DNA of 64,000 nt from Sulfurimonas sp. HSL3-7 (GCF_039645985.1 NZ_CP147919.1:2666001-2730000), one strand, 5' to 3'; shown: positions 53,868 to 63,762, numbered from the stretch's first letter. A program made the numbers and translations. Notes: generated by a model from the letters alone, not told the origin.

Positions 53868-53992
53868 TGAGGTTGAAAAACCTCACACTGTCTAATAGAC
53901 GGCTAGGGTTCCGGCAGAGCGATCTGTGTCTGGTCCGAGAGCTGTCAACCTCTTGAGTAGGGGTTACACGGAGGGATAAAAGCCCGGGAGGT
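53868..53992 (+). ncRNA. Guanidine-I (ykkC) riboswitch
   Basis: The conserved strings of the ykkC class are present in order: CTAGGGTTCCG (53903-53913), CTGGTCCGAGAG (53930-53941), ACACGG, then GGGATAAAAGCCCGGGAGG (53973-53991). P1 forms between AGGTTG (53870-53875) and CAACCT (53946-53951). TGAGTAGG (53954-53961) is the exact complement of CCTACTCA (54023-54030), which abuts the ribosome site GGAG. This gives an alternative pairing to hide it when ligand is absent. The class senses guanidinium and turns on export or breakdown genes, which matches everything downstream. Confidence 0.93.
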
Positions 53993-54040
53993 TTTCGGCC
54001 TCTTGGCGTGTTTAATCCCAAACCTACTCAGGAGTTTCGC

Positions 54041-55111
54041 ATGAAATCTCTCTTCAAATCCACCTCAAAACTATTAGTTGCCACATCGTTGGTCATGGGT
54101 CTTGGCGCGTCATCATTGATGGCGGATGTCAAAGACAAGTTCCAGGTCTCGTGGACGATCTATGTCGGTTGGATGCCTTGGGATTACGCCCAGGAAAAAG
54201 GCATTATCGACAAATGGGCCAAGAAATACGGCATCGAGATCGAGATGGTCCAGGTCAATGACTACATCGAATCGATCAACCAGTATACGGCTGGAAAATT
54301 TGACGGCTGTCTGATGACCAATATGGACGCCCTGACCATTCCTGCAGCGGGCGGTGTTGATTCGACGGCTGTTATTATGGGCGATTTCTCAAACGGAAAC
54401 GACGGTATCCTTTTAAAAGACAAGAAAGATCTTGCTGACATCAAAGGCCAGAAGGTCAACCTTGTCGAACTCTCTGTCTCCCACTATCTTCTTGCACGTG
54501 CACTTGAAACGGTCAGCATGAGCGAAAAAGACGTGACAGTCGTCAACACCTCGGATGCTGATATGGTTTCGGCATACGGTTCGGACGAGATCACCGCAAT
54601 GACAACATGGAACCCGCAGCTTAGCGAGATCATGACGAACAACAAAAGTGCCAACCTGGTCTATGACTCAAGCAAGATCCCGGGCGAGATCATCGACATG
54701 CTCGTCATCAATACCGAGACGCTAAAAGACAATCCGAAACTGGCAAAAGCGTTGACAGGTGCATGGTTTGAAGTGATGGCACTGATGAAAAAAGGGGATA
54801 AAGAGGCCCTTGAGTTTATGGCTAAAGCTTCCGGTACAGACCTCAAAGGCTACAAAAGCCAGCTTGACTCGACGATGATGTTCTACGATCCGGCCGAAGC
54901 GGTCAAGTTCGCTGACAGTGCCGACCTTCCGAAGACGATGAAAAAAGTGAGCGAGTTCTCATTTGACCACGGTATCCTCGGCGAGGGTGCACCGAATGCA
55001 GAGTTCATCGGTATGGCGTTTCCGAACGGCAAAACCTTCGGCGACACCAAGAACATCAAGCTTCGTTTCATCGACACCTACGTCAAAATGGCTGCGGAAG
55101 GGAAACTGTAA
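54041..55111 (+). CDS. NitT/TauT-type ABC transporter, substrate-binding protein
   Basis: 356 residues. Signal peptide at about 1-29 (LLVATSLVMGLGASSLMA), mature part WTIYVGWMPWDYAQEKGIIDKWAKKYGIEIEMVQVNDYIESINQYTAGKFDGCLMTNMDALTIP, of the type that binds small nitrogen or sulfur compounds. CAGGAG seven bases ahead of the ATG. First gene after the guanidine-I riboswitch, so guanidine or a guanidine compound is the likely ligand (inferred). Confidence 0.9.
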   Translation: MKSLFKSTSKLLVATSLVMGLGASSLMADVKDKFQVSWTIYVGWMPWDYAQEKGIIDKWAKKYGIEIEMVQVNDYIESINQYTAGKFDGCLMTNMDALTIPAAGGVDSTAVIMGDFSNGNDGILLKDKKDLADIKGQKVNLVELSVSHYLLARALETVSMSEKDVTVVNTSDADMVSAYGSDEITAMTTWNPQLSEIMTNNKSANLVYDSSKIPGEIIDMLVINTETLKDNPKLAKALTGAWFEVMALMKKGDKEALEFMAKASGTDLKGYKSQLDSTMMFYDPAEAVKFADSADLPKTMKKVSEFSFDHGILGEGAPNAEFIGMAFPNGKTFGDTKNIKLRFIDTYVKMAAEGKL

Positions 55112-55120
55112 GGTACTCCT

Positions 55121-55945
55121 ATGAAACGATTTATGAACCTCAGGCCGTCCAAAGCTACGGCCCTTTTTCTGGGATTGCTACCGTTTTTCATTCTTGTTCT
55201 CTTCTACCTCGTTGCGTCCGACGCACGGTTGGCCGAGAACCCGAACGACAAGCTGCTTCCCTCTGTGTCAAGCTTCGTGGAGGCCGCCGACCGTATGGCC
55301 TTCACACCAAGCAAGCGTACGGGCGAGATCCTTTTTGTCGAAGACACGGTCTCCTCTCTCGAACGCCTGGGCCTTGGGGTTCTTATCAGTGCCGTTCTGG
55401 CACTGCTCATGGGGATCCCTCTGGGGCTCATCCCCTTTGTGCGTGCGGGGCTTTCGCCTTTCGTAGCGGCCTTTTCCATGGTGCCGCCTATGGCTGTTTT
55501 GCCCATCTTATTCATTGTCATCGGCATGGGTGAGATGGCTAAAGTAGCACTGATCGTCATCGGTGTTACCCCGTTGATCGTCCGCGATCTCCAGCAGCGT
55601 GTTTCGGAGATCCCTGCCGAACAGCTTATCAAAGCGCAGACCCTGGGTGCTTCAACCTGGACCATCGTCGTCCGCGTCGTCTTGCCGCAGGTCCTTCCGC
55701 GTCTCTTTGACGCGGTGCGCCTGACACTGGGAACGGCATGGATCTTCCTGATCTCTGCCGAAGCGATCGCGGCCACCGAAGGTCTGGGTTACCGGATCTT
55801 CCTGGTGCGCCGTTATATGTCGATGGATGTGATCCTGCCGTATGTGGCGTGGATCACCTTCCTCGCCTTCTTGTTCGACTACCTGCTCAAGAAGTTTACC
55901 TACAAGGTCTTCCCTTGGTATGATGCCGGAAAGGAGCGTTCATGA
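55121..55945 (+). CDS. ABC transporter permease
   Basis: 274 residues, about six helices, with the coupling-loop EAA motif in VIGVTPLIVRDLQQRVSEIPAEQLIKAQTLGASTWTIVVRVVLPQVLPRLFDAV. Matches the SsuC/TauC family. Four-base overlap with the ATPase gene (ATGA). Nine bases after the binding protein. Confidence 0.93.
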   Translation: MKRFMNLRPSKATALFLGLLPFFILVLFYLVASDARLAENPNDKLLPSVSSFVEAADRMAFTPSKRTGEILFVEDTVSSLERLGLGVLISAVLALLMGIPLGLIPFVRAGLSPFVAAFSMVPPMAVLPILFIVIGMGEMAKVALIVIGVTPLIVRDLQQRVSEIPAEQLIKAQTLGASTWTIVVRVVLPQVLPRLFDAVRLTLGTAWIFLISAEAIAATEGLGYRIFLVRRYMSMDVILPYVAWITFLAFLFDYLLKKFTYKVFPWYDAGKERS

Positions 55946-56706
55946 GCCTCGTTACTATAAAACACCTCTGGAAAGAGTATGCAGGCAACGTCGTCCTTGA
56001 GAACCTGTCGCTCAACATCGAAGCCGGTGAGTTCTGTACCCTTGTCGGTCCTTCCGGCTGCGGTAAGACCACCTTCTTGAAGATGCTGCTTGGACAGGAG
56101 AACCCTTCGCGCGGTACCTTCTTGCTTGACGGCGAGCCGTTTCCCAGCGAACCGGGCGTTGACCGCGGTATCGTCTTTCAGCGCTACTCGGTCTTTGAAC
56201 ACCTGAGTGTGCTTAACAACGTCATGCTCGGCATGGAGTTCGAAGAGTCCCGTATCCTGGGAAAACTCTTCGGAAAGAGACGCAAAGAGGCCAAAAAACG
56301 TGCCATGGAGATGCTCGAAGCGGTCGGTCTGGCCGATTCGGCGGACAAATACCCGAGCGCCCTTTCGGGCGGTATGCAACAGCGTCTCTCCATCGCCCAG
56401 GCCCTGGTCAAAAAACCGAAGATCCTGCTGCTCGACGAACCCTTCGGGGCACTCGATCCGGGAATCCGCGCCGACATGCACGCGCTGATCCTTGACTTGT
56501 GGAAGAAGAACAACCTCACTGTGGTCATGGTCACCCATGATCTCCATGAGGGCTTCTACCTGGGCACGCGTCTGCTGGTCTTTGACAAGGTCCGACACGA
56601 CCCGCATGCACCGAATGCCTACGGCGCGCGCATCACTTACGACATCCCTGTCGGCGATACGCGTGACGCCGTACTTGAAGAGATCGATAAAACCGTGAAG
56701 GTTTAA
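55942..56706 (+). CDS. ABC transporter ATP-binding protein
   Basis: 254 residues. Walker A GPSGCGKTT near 33-41, Q-loop VFQRYSVFEHL, signature LSGGMQQRLSIAQAL near 142, Walker B ILLLDEPFGALD, switch histidine in VMVTHDLHEGF. Energises import with the permease. Full length. Confidence 0.95.
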   Translation: MSLVTIKHLWKEYAGNVVLENLSLNIEAGEFCTLVGPSGCGKTTFLKMLLGQENPSRGTFLLDGEPFPSEPGVDRGIVFQRYSVFEHLSVLNNVMLGMEFEESRILGKLFGKRRKEAKKRAMEMLEAVGLADSADKYPSALSGGMQQRLSIAQALVKKPKILLLDEPFGALDPGIRADMHALILDLWKKNNLTVVMVTHDLHEGFYLGTRLLVFDKVRHDPHAPNAYGARITYDIPVGDTRDAVLEEIDKTVKV

Positions 56707-56733
56707 TAACAGGAGGAAGAGCCTATCTTCCAG

Positions 56734-56777
56734 TGCCGTTGGACGACTTGCGGCATCATGACAACCGGGACGGCCCG
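56734..56777 (+). ncRNA. Guanidine-II (mini-ykkC) riboswitch ahead of the deiminase genes
   Basis: Two hairpins with the diagnostic ACGR tetraloops. P1 (56734-56755): TGCCGTTGG-ACGA-CTTGCGGCA with one mismatch. P2 (56766-56777): CGGG-ACGG-CCCG. Linker of ten bases. The ribosome site AAGGAG starts 12 bases after P2. Two such ACGR hairpins side by side are the entire mini-ykkC motif; each pair of loops docks and binds guanidinium. Confidence 0.85.
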
Positions 56778-56799
56778 AAACAATCATGAAGGAGAAACA

Positions 56800-57537
56800 A
56801 TGATAACAACACATAAAAATTTGAAGACCGAAGATATTATTCTCGACGAAGTCCTTCCCGGCGGTGCCCGCTGGTCGAAGGTGATCAAACGCGGCGACAA
56901 GCTGCGTATCACGACCGAAGACGGCCTAGGCTCTCTTTCGGCCATGTTTTACAATGCCGACAATACGGCGGAGCGTTTCAACTCTGCCGACACAGTCAAG
57001 ATCCAATACAACGCCTTTTTCGGCAAAGGAAGGGTGCTCTATTCGGAACTGGGCCGCGTGCTTTTTTCGATCACCGAAGATACGACAGAGGGGCTGTTTG
57101 ATGCAATCGCAGGGATAAGCAACCCCCGTATTGTCAAAGAGCGTTTTGGTGAAGGCGACTTCGAGCATATCCGTAACCGTTACTACAAAAGCGACAGAGA
57201 GAACTTCCTGGTCGAACTGGGCAAATACGGCATGGGGAAACGTGACATGATCCCGGCTATCAACTTCTTTCGTAAAGTGGACGTTAAAGAGGGAAGCAGA
57301 CTGGAACTTTCATCCAAACGCGCCCAGCCCGGAAGCTATATCGAACTGCGCGCCGAGATGAACGTACTTCTTGTACTCTCAAACACGCCGCATGTCATGG
57401 AAGAGGGCGGGTACAATCCGAGTGACGTTCAGCTGACACTCCATAAAGCAGCCCCGGTGACAGAGGATGACCTCTGCGTGAACTTCAGCCCACAATCGAA
57501 GCGTGCTTTCATCAACAACGCACGCTATTTTGCCTAA
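56800..57537 (+). CDS. Carboxyguanidine deiminase subunit, DUF1989 (urea-carboxylase-associated protein)
   Basis: 245 residues. DUF1989 fold: EVLPGGARWSKVIKRGDKLRITTEDGLGSLSAMFYNADNTAERFNSADTVK. The metal-site cysteines of the partner are missing here (DTTEGLFDAIAGISN), so this may be the non-catalytic half. In pseudomonads the two DUF1989 proteins CgdA and CgdB together convert carboxyguanidine to allophanate and ammonia. ATG at 56800 follows AAGGAG. I cannot say which of the two names applies. Confidence 0.88.
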   Translation: MITTHKNLKTEDIILDEVLPGGARWSKVIKRGDKLRITTEDGLGSLSAMFYNADNTAERFNSADTVKIQYNAFFGKGRVLYSELGRVLFSITEDTTEGLFDAIAGISNPRIVKERFGEGDFEHIRNRYYKSDRENFLVELGKYGMGKRDMIPAINFFRKVDVKEGSRLELSSKRAQPGSYIELRAEMNVLLVLSNTPHVMEEGGYNPSDVQLTLHKAAPVTEDDLCVNFSPQSKRAFINNARYFA

Positions 57538-57547
57538 GGAGACAACG

Positions 57548-58168
57548 ATGAGCAGAGATATTTCAACAGCAAGCTATAACGAAAAGATCGCGGCCGGCGT
57601 GCCGTGGTCGAAGGTGGTCAAGAAAGGCCAGACCCTCCGTATTATTGATCTTAAAGGGTGCCAGGCGGTCGATACGCTTTTTTACAATGCCAACGACCAT
57701 GAAGAGCGTTACTCCGCCAATGACACGGTCAGAGAACAGGGAAGCATCTTCGTGACGACCGGTACGAAACTCATCTCCACCGATGACAATGTCATGATGG
57801 AGATCACCGCGGACACCTGCGGCAACCATGACACCCTGGGCGGTCACTGCAGCGCCGAAAGCAACACGGTACGCTATTCGCACGATACGAAATACATGCA
57901 CAGCTGCCGTGACAACTACCTCTTTGAGATCGGTGAGCTGGAGATGGACCCGAGGGACCTGACCAACAACATCAACTTTTTCATGAACGTTCCGGTCGAA
58001 GAGGACGGCCACCTCGCCATCGTTGACGGTATCTCCAAACCGGGTGACTACGTCGACATGAAAGCGGAGATGGACACGCTGGTGCTGGTCTCCAACTGCC
58101 CGCAGTTGAACAACCCGTGCAACGCCTACGATCCGTCGCCTATTCAAATGGTTATCTGGGACGACTGA
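57548..58168 (+). CDS. Carboxyguanidine deiminase subunit, DUF1989, catalytic-type
   Basis: 206 residues. Homologous to the gene before it (PWSKVVKKGQTLRIIDLKGCQAVDTLFYNANDHEERYSANDTVREQ) but with the full set of candidate metal ligands: TADTCGNHDTLGGHCS near 95-110 and HSCRDNY near 125. This is the presumed zinc-bearing subunit. AAGGAG ahead of ATG at 57548. Confidence 0.9.
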   Translation: MSRDISTASYNEKIAAGVPWSKVVKKGQTLRIIDLKGCQAVDTLFYNANDHEERYSANDTVREQGSIFVTTGTKLISTDDNVMMEITADTCGNHDTLGGHCSAESNTVRYSHDTKYMHSCRDNYLFEIGELEMDPRDLTNNINFFMNVPVEEDGHLAIVDGISKPGDYVDMKAEMDTLVLVSNCPQLNNPCNAYDPSPIQMVIWDD

Positions 58169-58172
58169 GACC

Positions 58173-59180
58173 ATGAAAACGGCCGCCAGACTCTTTAGAT
58201 TTGACGACGCCCTGCTTCCCAACCTTTTGGCGTGGGGCTATATGTTTTCAACCTACATCTTCGGGTTTGCGGCGATCCTTGCCGATTCGTTTTGGCTCAA
58301 TGCCGCAGGCGTACTGCTGCTCGCGCACAGCATGGTAATAGCGGCCTACTTCATCCACGAATGCGCCCATGAGTCACTCTTTAAAAGCAGCCGCCACAAC
58401 CGGCTTTTCGGCGAACTGCTGCTCTGGCTGACCGGGACTTCCTATAGCGACTACAGGGCCGTTCAGCGCAAACATGTGCGACACCATATGGACCGGGCCG
58501 ACATCGTCTCGTTTGATTTCCGTACCCGTCTGCAGGCGTATCCGAAAACATTAAAGCTCATTGAGACACTGGAGTGGTTCTACATTCCGGCGTTGGAGTT
58601 CATGATGCATGGACTGGTACTCGTACTGCCGTTTGTGAAAGAGAACCGTAAACAGTTGCGTTCGCGTATCGTGACGGTTGTGATCCTGCGCATCGCCTTT
58701 TTTGCCGTGCTGGCCGGCATCTCGCTGAAGGTGCTGCTGCTCTATCCGATCGCCTACATGCTCTTTTTGACCGTGATGCGTTTTATGGATGTCCATCAGC
58801 ACACCTACGATCTCTATGAGACCCTTGACCAGCCGAGCGGCGATGAAGTCAAACAGTATGACGGTGCCTTTGAAAAGCGCAACACCTTTTCCAATCTGCT
58901 TTCACTAAAGTACCCGTGGTTAAACCTTCTTGTACTGAACTTTTCGTATCACAATGTCCACCACGACAAGCAGATACAGCCCTGGTACCGTCTGCCGGCG
59001 CTCCATAAAAAGCTTTACGGCGACAATACAACACAGGTTCTCTCTTTTGCCAACCTGCTCAAAAGCTACCACCGTTACCGCGTGCAGCGGGTGATCAACT
59101 CGGATGCGACCGATATCGATGTCCATAAGGGCAGAGACTTCATCGGCGTCGACGGCGTCTCGTTCCTGACGGCGCATTAA
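58173..59180 (+). CDS. Fatty-acid-desaturase-like membrane di-iron protein
   Basis: 335 residues. Membrane helices at the N-terminus and 140-200. The three histidine boxes are HECAHE (62-67), HVRHH (101-105) and HNVHH (260-264), with an extra HQHTY (208-212). This is the desaturase/hydroxylase superfamily, which uses O2 and electrons to oxidise C-H bonds. It lies between the deiminase and the carboxylase in a guanidine operon, where a membrane lipid desaturase makes little sense. Oxidation of a guanidine or N-alkyl compound is an attractive but unproven idea. Confidence 0.85.
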   Translation: MKTAARLFRFDDALLPNLLAWGYMFSTYIFGFAAILADSFWLNAAGVLLLAHSMVIAAYFIHECAHESLFKSSRHNRLFGELLLWLTGTSYSDYRAVQRKHVRHHMDRADIVSFDFRTRLQAYPKTLKLIETLEWFYIPALEFMMHGLVLVLPFVKENRKQLRSRIVTVVILRIAFFAVLAGISLKVLLLYPIAYMLFLTVMRFMDVHQHTYDLYETLDQPSGDEVKQYDGAFEKRNTFSNLLSLKYPWLNLLVLNFSYHNVHHDKQIQPWYRLPALHKKLYGDNTTQVLSFANLLKSYHRYRVQRVINSDATDIDVHKGRDFIGVDGVSFLTAH

Positions 59181-59189
59181 GGAGAAAAT

Positions 59190-59972
59190 ATGACACAGGT
59201 TAAAAAATTCTGGCCCATCCTCACCGGCACCCACCGCTATGAAAAAACGCTTTCTACAAGAGGCCACGGTGAAGGAATTATCATAACTGCTCCAATTTTA
59301 AGCTATTTGATTGAAACAGTCCATGGGAGAATATTGTATGATGCCGGATGTGACTACTCCAAGATCGTAGACGATGTCAAACGCCGACACTTTTACGAAC
59401 ACGAAGGCTTCCCTTTCGGGCCGCCGACAATGGAGGAGGAGCAGCGTCTTCCCAACCGCCTTGCCGAACTCGGCCTGAAAAAAGAGGACGTGGACGTGGT
59501 CTTCTGCGGCCACCTCCATTTCGACCACGCCGGCGGGGTGTGCGAATTCTGTCATGCCGAAGTGCATGTGCACGAACGTGAACTGGAAGCGGCAAGAGAA
59601 CCGGCGGATGAGGCCTATTTCAAAGAGGACTTCGACTGTCCGGTCAACTGGCGTGTCTATAAGGGCGAGTATGACCTGGTACCCGGTGTCCGGGCTATCG
59701 AGAGCCCGGGCCATACGGCCGGGCACATGTCGATGCTGATCGAGCTTCCCAAAGGAAAACCGATCCTGCTTGCCGGCGATGCGGCAGACCTGCAGGAGAA
59801 CATCGACCGGGAGATCGCTCCGGGACTCTGCTGGCGCGATAATGAAGCGATGGCCATAGCGAGCATCAAGAAGCTCAAAAGCCTCGCCAAGGAGACAGGA
59901 GCCGAACTCTGGCCCAACCATGACATAAGGTTCTTTGAAAGCCGAAACCGCTTTCCGAAGTACTTTCACTAG
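59190..59972 (+). CDS. MBL-fold metallo-hydrolase (AHL-lactonase-like)
   Basis: 260 residues. Metal motif HLHFDHAGG with His108, His110, Asp112 and His113; second-site residues in [23 protein letters not shown] and WPNHD. AAGGAG before the start. Hydrolyses an ester, lactone or amide bond; substrate unknown. 10 bases after the desaturase-like gene, so co-transcribed. Confidence 0.88.
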   Translation: MTQVKKFWPILTGTHRYEKTLSTRGHGEGIIITAPILSYLIETVHGRILYDAGCDYSKIVDDVKRRHFYEHEGFPFGPPTMEEEQRLPNRLAELGLKKEDVDVVFCGHLHFDHAGGVCEFCHAEVHVHERELEAAREPADEAYFKEDFDCPVNWRVYKGEYDLVPGVRAIESPGHTAGHMSMLIELPKGKPILLAGDAADLQENIDREIAPGLCWRDNEAMAIASIKKLKSLAKETGAELWPNHDIRFFESRNRFPKYFH

Positions 59973-59982
59973 AAAAAGTGCC

Positions 59983-60076
59983 TTGGGAAAATCCCAAAAC
60001 ACTGCGCTAGCCGCTGAAGCTTGCCCCTTTGGGGCAGAAGGAAACTTTAACCAACGCCCTGGGGTGCGCAACCCCA
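59983..60076 (+). other. Hairpin-rich leader ahead of the guanidine-II motif
   Basis: Three perfect stem-loops before the riboswitch: TTGGGAAAATCCCAA (59983-59997), TGCCCCTTTGGGGCA (60022-60036) and TGGGGT-GCGCA-ACCCCA (60060-60076). None is followed by a T tract. They may shape transcript processing, attenuation or a further aptamer; no known class recognised. Confidence 0.45.
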
Positions 60077-60122
60077 CCTGCTGCTGGACGGCCTGCAGCA
60101 GGTATCCGAACGGGACGGCCCG
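60076..60122 (+). ncRNA. Guanidine-II (mini-ykkC) riboswitch ahead of the carboxylase
   Basis: P1 (60076-60103): nine perfect pairs ACCTGCTGC/GCAGCAGGT, an internal mismatch, loop ACGG. P2 (60111-60122): CGGG-ACGG-CCCG, identical to P2 of the riboswitch at 56766. Linker of seven bases. A weaker GAGGA ribosome site follows at 60136. Same motif and layout as the first guanidine-II element. Confidence 0.85.
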
Positions 60123-60147
60123 AAAACCTGAACATGAGGACAATAGA

Positions 60148-63100
60148 ATGTTTAAAAAAGTTTTAATTGCCAACCGCGGCGAGATCGCCTGCCGCGTTAT
60201 CCGTACACTCAACAAGATGGGCATCGCCTCTGTCGCTGTCTACACTGCCGCCGATACCGACTCACTGCATGTCAGTATGGCCGATGAGACCTACTATATC
60301 GGTCACGGTCTCGCCAGCGAGAGCTACCTCGATGCGGAGAAGATCCTTTCTATCGCCAAAGAGAGCGGCGCCGAGGCCATTCACCCCGGATACGGTTTTT
60401 TAAGCGAGAATGCCGCCTTTGCCGAGCGCTGTGAACAAGAGGGGATCGCCTTCATCGGACCGCGCACGACGCACATGAAAGAGTTCGGGCTCAAGCACAC
60501 CGCCCGCGCCCTCGCTAGAGCGAACAGTGTTCCGCTGCTTCCGGGCTCTTCCATCCTGAAAGACCTTGACGAGGCCAAAGAGGAGGCGGAACGTATCGCC
60601 TACCCCGTCATGCTCAAAAGTACGGCCGGCGGCGGCGGTATCGGGATGCAGCTCTGCTATGACGAAGCGGAGCTTTGTGATGCCTACGAGTCGGTCAAAC
60701 GCCTGAGCGAGAACAACTTCTCCGACGGCGGTATGTTCCTGGAGAAATATGTCGCCTCGGCCCGCCATATCGAGGTACAGGTCTTCGGTGACGGCAAGGG
60801 TTTTGTGGCCGCGCTCGGCGACCGCGACTGTTCGGTGCAGCGCCGTAACCAGAAGGTGATCGAAGAGACCCCGGCGCCGGGCATCAGCAGCGAGACGAGA
60901 GAGGCGCTTTACAGTGCGGCAACAGCGTTGACCTCTTCGGTAGACTACCTTTCGGCGGGGACGGTAGAGTTCGTCTATGACACCCTGAGCGACGAGTTCT
61001 ACTTCCTCGAGGTCAACACGCGTCTGCAGGTCGAGCACGGTATCACCGAAGAGGTGACCGGCGTCGATCTTGTGGAGTGGATGATACGCCAGGCCTACGG
61101 TGAGAACCCCGCCCTCTATGACTACACCCATGCACCTACGGGACACTCCATACAGGTACGTATCTATGCGGAGGACCCCTCCAAGAACTTTCAGCCGAGC
61201 TCGGGCGTCCTGACCAACGTGGTCTTCGCCGATGACATCCGCTGCGATACTTTCATCGAAACCGGTCTTGATGTCTCCGCTTTCTACGACCCGATGATCG
61301 CCAAGCTGATCGTCAAGGGCGAAGACCGTCAGGACGCCCTCAAAAAGATCGCAGACGCGATCAAAGGGACCAGCATCGACGGTATCGAGACCAACCTGCG
61401 CTATCTCGGCGCCATCGTCGTATCGGATGTCTTCGAAAAGGGCGAACAGACGACGAAATATCTTGACAGCTTTGCCTATACGCCCAACAGCATCGACGTG
61501 CTGCGTCCGGGAACACAGACCACCGTGCAGGACTACCCGGGCCGCAGCGGCTTCTGGGATATCGGCGTACCGCCTTCAGGACCGTTCGACAGCTTCGGTT
61601 TCCGCTACGCCAACCGTCTCGTCGGCAACGACGAAAAAGCGGCCGGGTTGGAGATCGCCATTGCAGGACCGACACTGCGTTTCAACACCGACAGCGTCAT
61701 TGCTCTCTGCGGTGCGGAGATAGAGGCTACGCTCGAGGGTGAAGCGATTTCGATGAACGAAGCGGTAGCAGTCAAGGCGGGCAGCACCCTCAAACTGAAG
61801 AAGGTGCAGAACCGCGGCTTCAGAAGCTACCTTGCCGTACGCGGCGGGTTTGACGTTCCGGAGTACCTCGGCAGCCGCTCGACCTTTACCCTTGGGCAGT
61901 TCGGCGGCCATGCGGGACGCACGCTTATAGCCGGTGACGTCCTGCATATCGGGACGATGACGGACGGCGAAGCCGCCGAGAAAACGGCAGCTCCGTACCG
62001 CCCGCTCGAGAACAACTGGGAGATCGGCGTCCTCTACGGCCCGCACGGTGCCCCGGACTTTTTTACCGATGATGATATCAAGACCTTTTTCGAGACCGAA
62101 TGGGAGATCCACTACAACTCCAACCGTACGGGTGTACGCCTGATCGGGCCGAAACCGCAGTGGGCACGGACCGACGGCGGCGAGGCGGGGCTTCACCCCT
62201 CCAACATCCACGACAACGCCTATGCGATCGGCGCGGTCGACTTTACCGGCGACATGCCGGTCATCCTCGGTCCCGACGGCCCGAGCCTCGGCGGTTTCGT
62301 CTGCCCGGTGACCATCATCACTGCCGAACTCTGGAAGATGGGGCAGCTCCGCGCCGGCGACAAGGTCAAGTTTGTCCCTGTCGAGCACGACACCGCGATG
62401 GCGATGCTCAAAGCGCAGGAGGAGGCCGTCGCTTCGCTCTCTACCTACGACGAACGCGCTTTCCTGGCGCCGAAACCGATCGGTTCGCCGATCCTCTACA
62501 GCGACCCGGGCAAAGGCGACCTTCCGGATGTGGTCTTCCGCCAGTCGGGCGACAGCTACCTGCTGGTCGAGTACGGCGAGATGACGCTCGACATCGAGCT
62601 GCGTTTCAGGGTCCATGTATTGATGGAGGCGCTCAAAGAGGCAGATATCGAGGGGATCACCGACATCACGCCGGGTATCCGTTCGCTTCAGCTCCATTTC
62701 GAACCGAAGGTGTGCGACCGTGCGGAACTCATCGAGAAACTCAAAGAGATCGAGCTGACCCTCCCCTCCATCGAGGATATCGAAGTCCCGGCGCGTGTTG
62801 TCCACCTGCCGCTTTCGTGGGATGACGAATCGACGCGTGTCGCCATCGACAAGTATATGAAGACGGTCCGCCCCGATGCGCCGTGGTGCCCGAGCAACAT
62901 CGAATTCATCCGCCGTATCAACGGCCTCGACAGTATCGAGGAGGTCAAAAAGATCGTCTTCGGCGCCAACTACCTGGTGATGGGTCTGGGCGACGTCTAC
63001 CTCGGTGCTCCGGTCGCGACTCCGCTTGACCCACGACACCGTCTGGTCACGACCAAATACAACCCGGCACGTACCTGGACGCCGGAGAACGCCGTCGGTA

Positions 63101-63753
63101 TCGGCGGTGCCTATATGTGTGTCTACGGCATGGAAGGCCCGGGCGGCTACCAGTTCGTCGGCCGTACCGTGCAGATGTGGAACCGCTACCGTCAAACGGC
63201 GGATTTCAAGGAGGGCAAACCGTGGCTGCTGAACTTTTTCGACCAGATCAAGTTCTACGAGGTAAGTGCCGAAGAGCTTCACCATATGCGCGAAGAGTTC
63301 CCGCGGGGCCGTGTCAAACTGAAGGTCGAGGAGACCACCTTCAGCCTTAAAGCCTACAAAGCGTTCCTTGAGACGAACGACGACTCTATCAAAGAGTTCA
63401 AGCAGATCCAGCAGGCTGCATTCGACGAAGAGCGGGCGATGTGGGAACGCACCGGTCTGGCCAATTTCAAGAGCGAGAGCGGCGAGGTGCTTGAGCAGGA
63501 GATGGAGATTATCGATCTCGGCGATAACGGCGAAGCGGTCGAATCACCGGTCCAGGGGAGCCTCTGGAAGGTGACGGCCAAGCTCGGCGATATCGTCGAA
63601 GAGGGGGAGGTGCTTGCGATTGCGGAATCGATGAAGATGGAGGTCGACATCGAAGCACCCGAGTCGGGCAAGATCACCAAAGTGCTCTGCCATGAGGGCG
63701 AAAACGTCCATGCCGGCAAGATGCTCTTCGTCATCGAACCGCTGGAAGCGTAG
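60148..63753 (+). CDS. Biotin-dependent guanidine/urea carboxylase
   Basis: 1201 residues. Biotin carboxylase domain 1-450 ([32 protein letters not shown]), AHS2/KipA-like part near 460-770 ([30 protein letters not shown]), AHS1/KipI-like part near 800-1010, biotinyl domain with AIAESMKME, biotin Lys1163. It carboxylates guanidine (or urea) with bicarbonate and ATP. Guanidine is favoured by its two riboswitches and the Cgd pair. Guanidine versus urea use cannot be proven from motifs here. ATG at 60148; the frame extends 71 codons upstream through the leader, which is not translated. Confidence 0.93.
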   Translation: MFKKVLIANRGEIACRVIRTLNKMGIASVAVYTAADTDSLHVSMADETYYIGHGLASESYLDAEKILSIAKESGAEAIHPGYGFLSENAAFAERCEQEGIAFIGPRTTHMKEFGLKHTARALARANSVPLLPGSSILKDLDEAKEEAERIAYPVMLKSTAGGGGIGMQLCYDEAELCDAYESVKRLSENNFSDGGMFLEKYVASARHIEVQVFGDGKGFVAALGDRDCSVQRRNQKVIEETPAPGISSETREALYSAATALTSSVDYLSAGTVEFVYDTLSDEFYFLEVNTRLQVEHGITEEVTGVDLVEWMIRQAYGENPALYDYTHAPTGHSIQVRIYAEDPSKNFQPSSGVLTNVVFADDIRCDTFIETGLDVSAFYDPMIAKLIVKGEDRQDALKKIADAIKGTSIDGIETNLRYLGAIVVSDVFEKGEQTTKYLDSFAYTPNSIDVLRPGTQTTVQDYPGRSGFWDIGVPPSGPFDSFGFRYANRLVGNDEKAAGLEIAIAGPTLRFNTDSVIALCGAEIEATLEGEAISMNEAVAVKAGSTLKLKKVQNRGFRSYLAVRGGFDVPEYLGSRSTFTLGQFGGHAGRTLIAGDVLHIGTMTDGEAAEKTAAPYRPLENNWEIGVLYGPHGAPDFFTDDDIKTFFETEWEIHYNSNRTGVRLIGPKPQWARTDGGEAGLHPSNIHDNAYAIGAVDFTGDMPVILGPDGPSLGGFVCPVTIITAELWKMGQLRAGDKVKFVPVEHDTAMAMLKAQEEAVASLSTYDERAFLAPKPIGSPILYSDPGKGDLPDVVFRQSGDSYLLVEYGEMTLDIELRFRVHVLMEALKEADIEGITDITPGIRSLQLHFEPKVCDRAELIEKLKEIELTLPSIEDIEVPARVVHLPLSWDDESTRVAIDKYMKTVRPDAPWCPSNIEFIRRINGLDSIEEVKKIVFGANYLVMGLGDVYLGAPVATPLDPRHRLVTTKYNPARTWTPENAVGIGGAYMCVYGMEGPGGYQFVGRTVQMWNRYRQTADFKEGKPWLLNFFDQIKFYEVSAEELHHMREEFPRGRVKLKVEETTFSLKAYKAFLETNDDSIKEFKQIQQAAFDEERAMWERTGLANFKSESGEVLEQEMEIIDLGDNGEAVESPVQGSLWKVTAKLGDIVEEGEVLAIAESMKMEVDIEAPESGKITKVLCHEGENVHAGKMLFVIEPLEA

Positions 63754-63762
63754 GCGGCAGGT

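Noticed and set aside
59935-60147. Extended N-terminus of the carboxylase
   Set aside because: The open frame passes through the riboswitch and hairpin leader; the biotin-carboxylase domain starts exactly at ATG 60148 after GAGGA.
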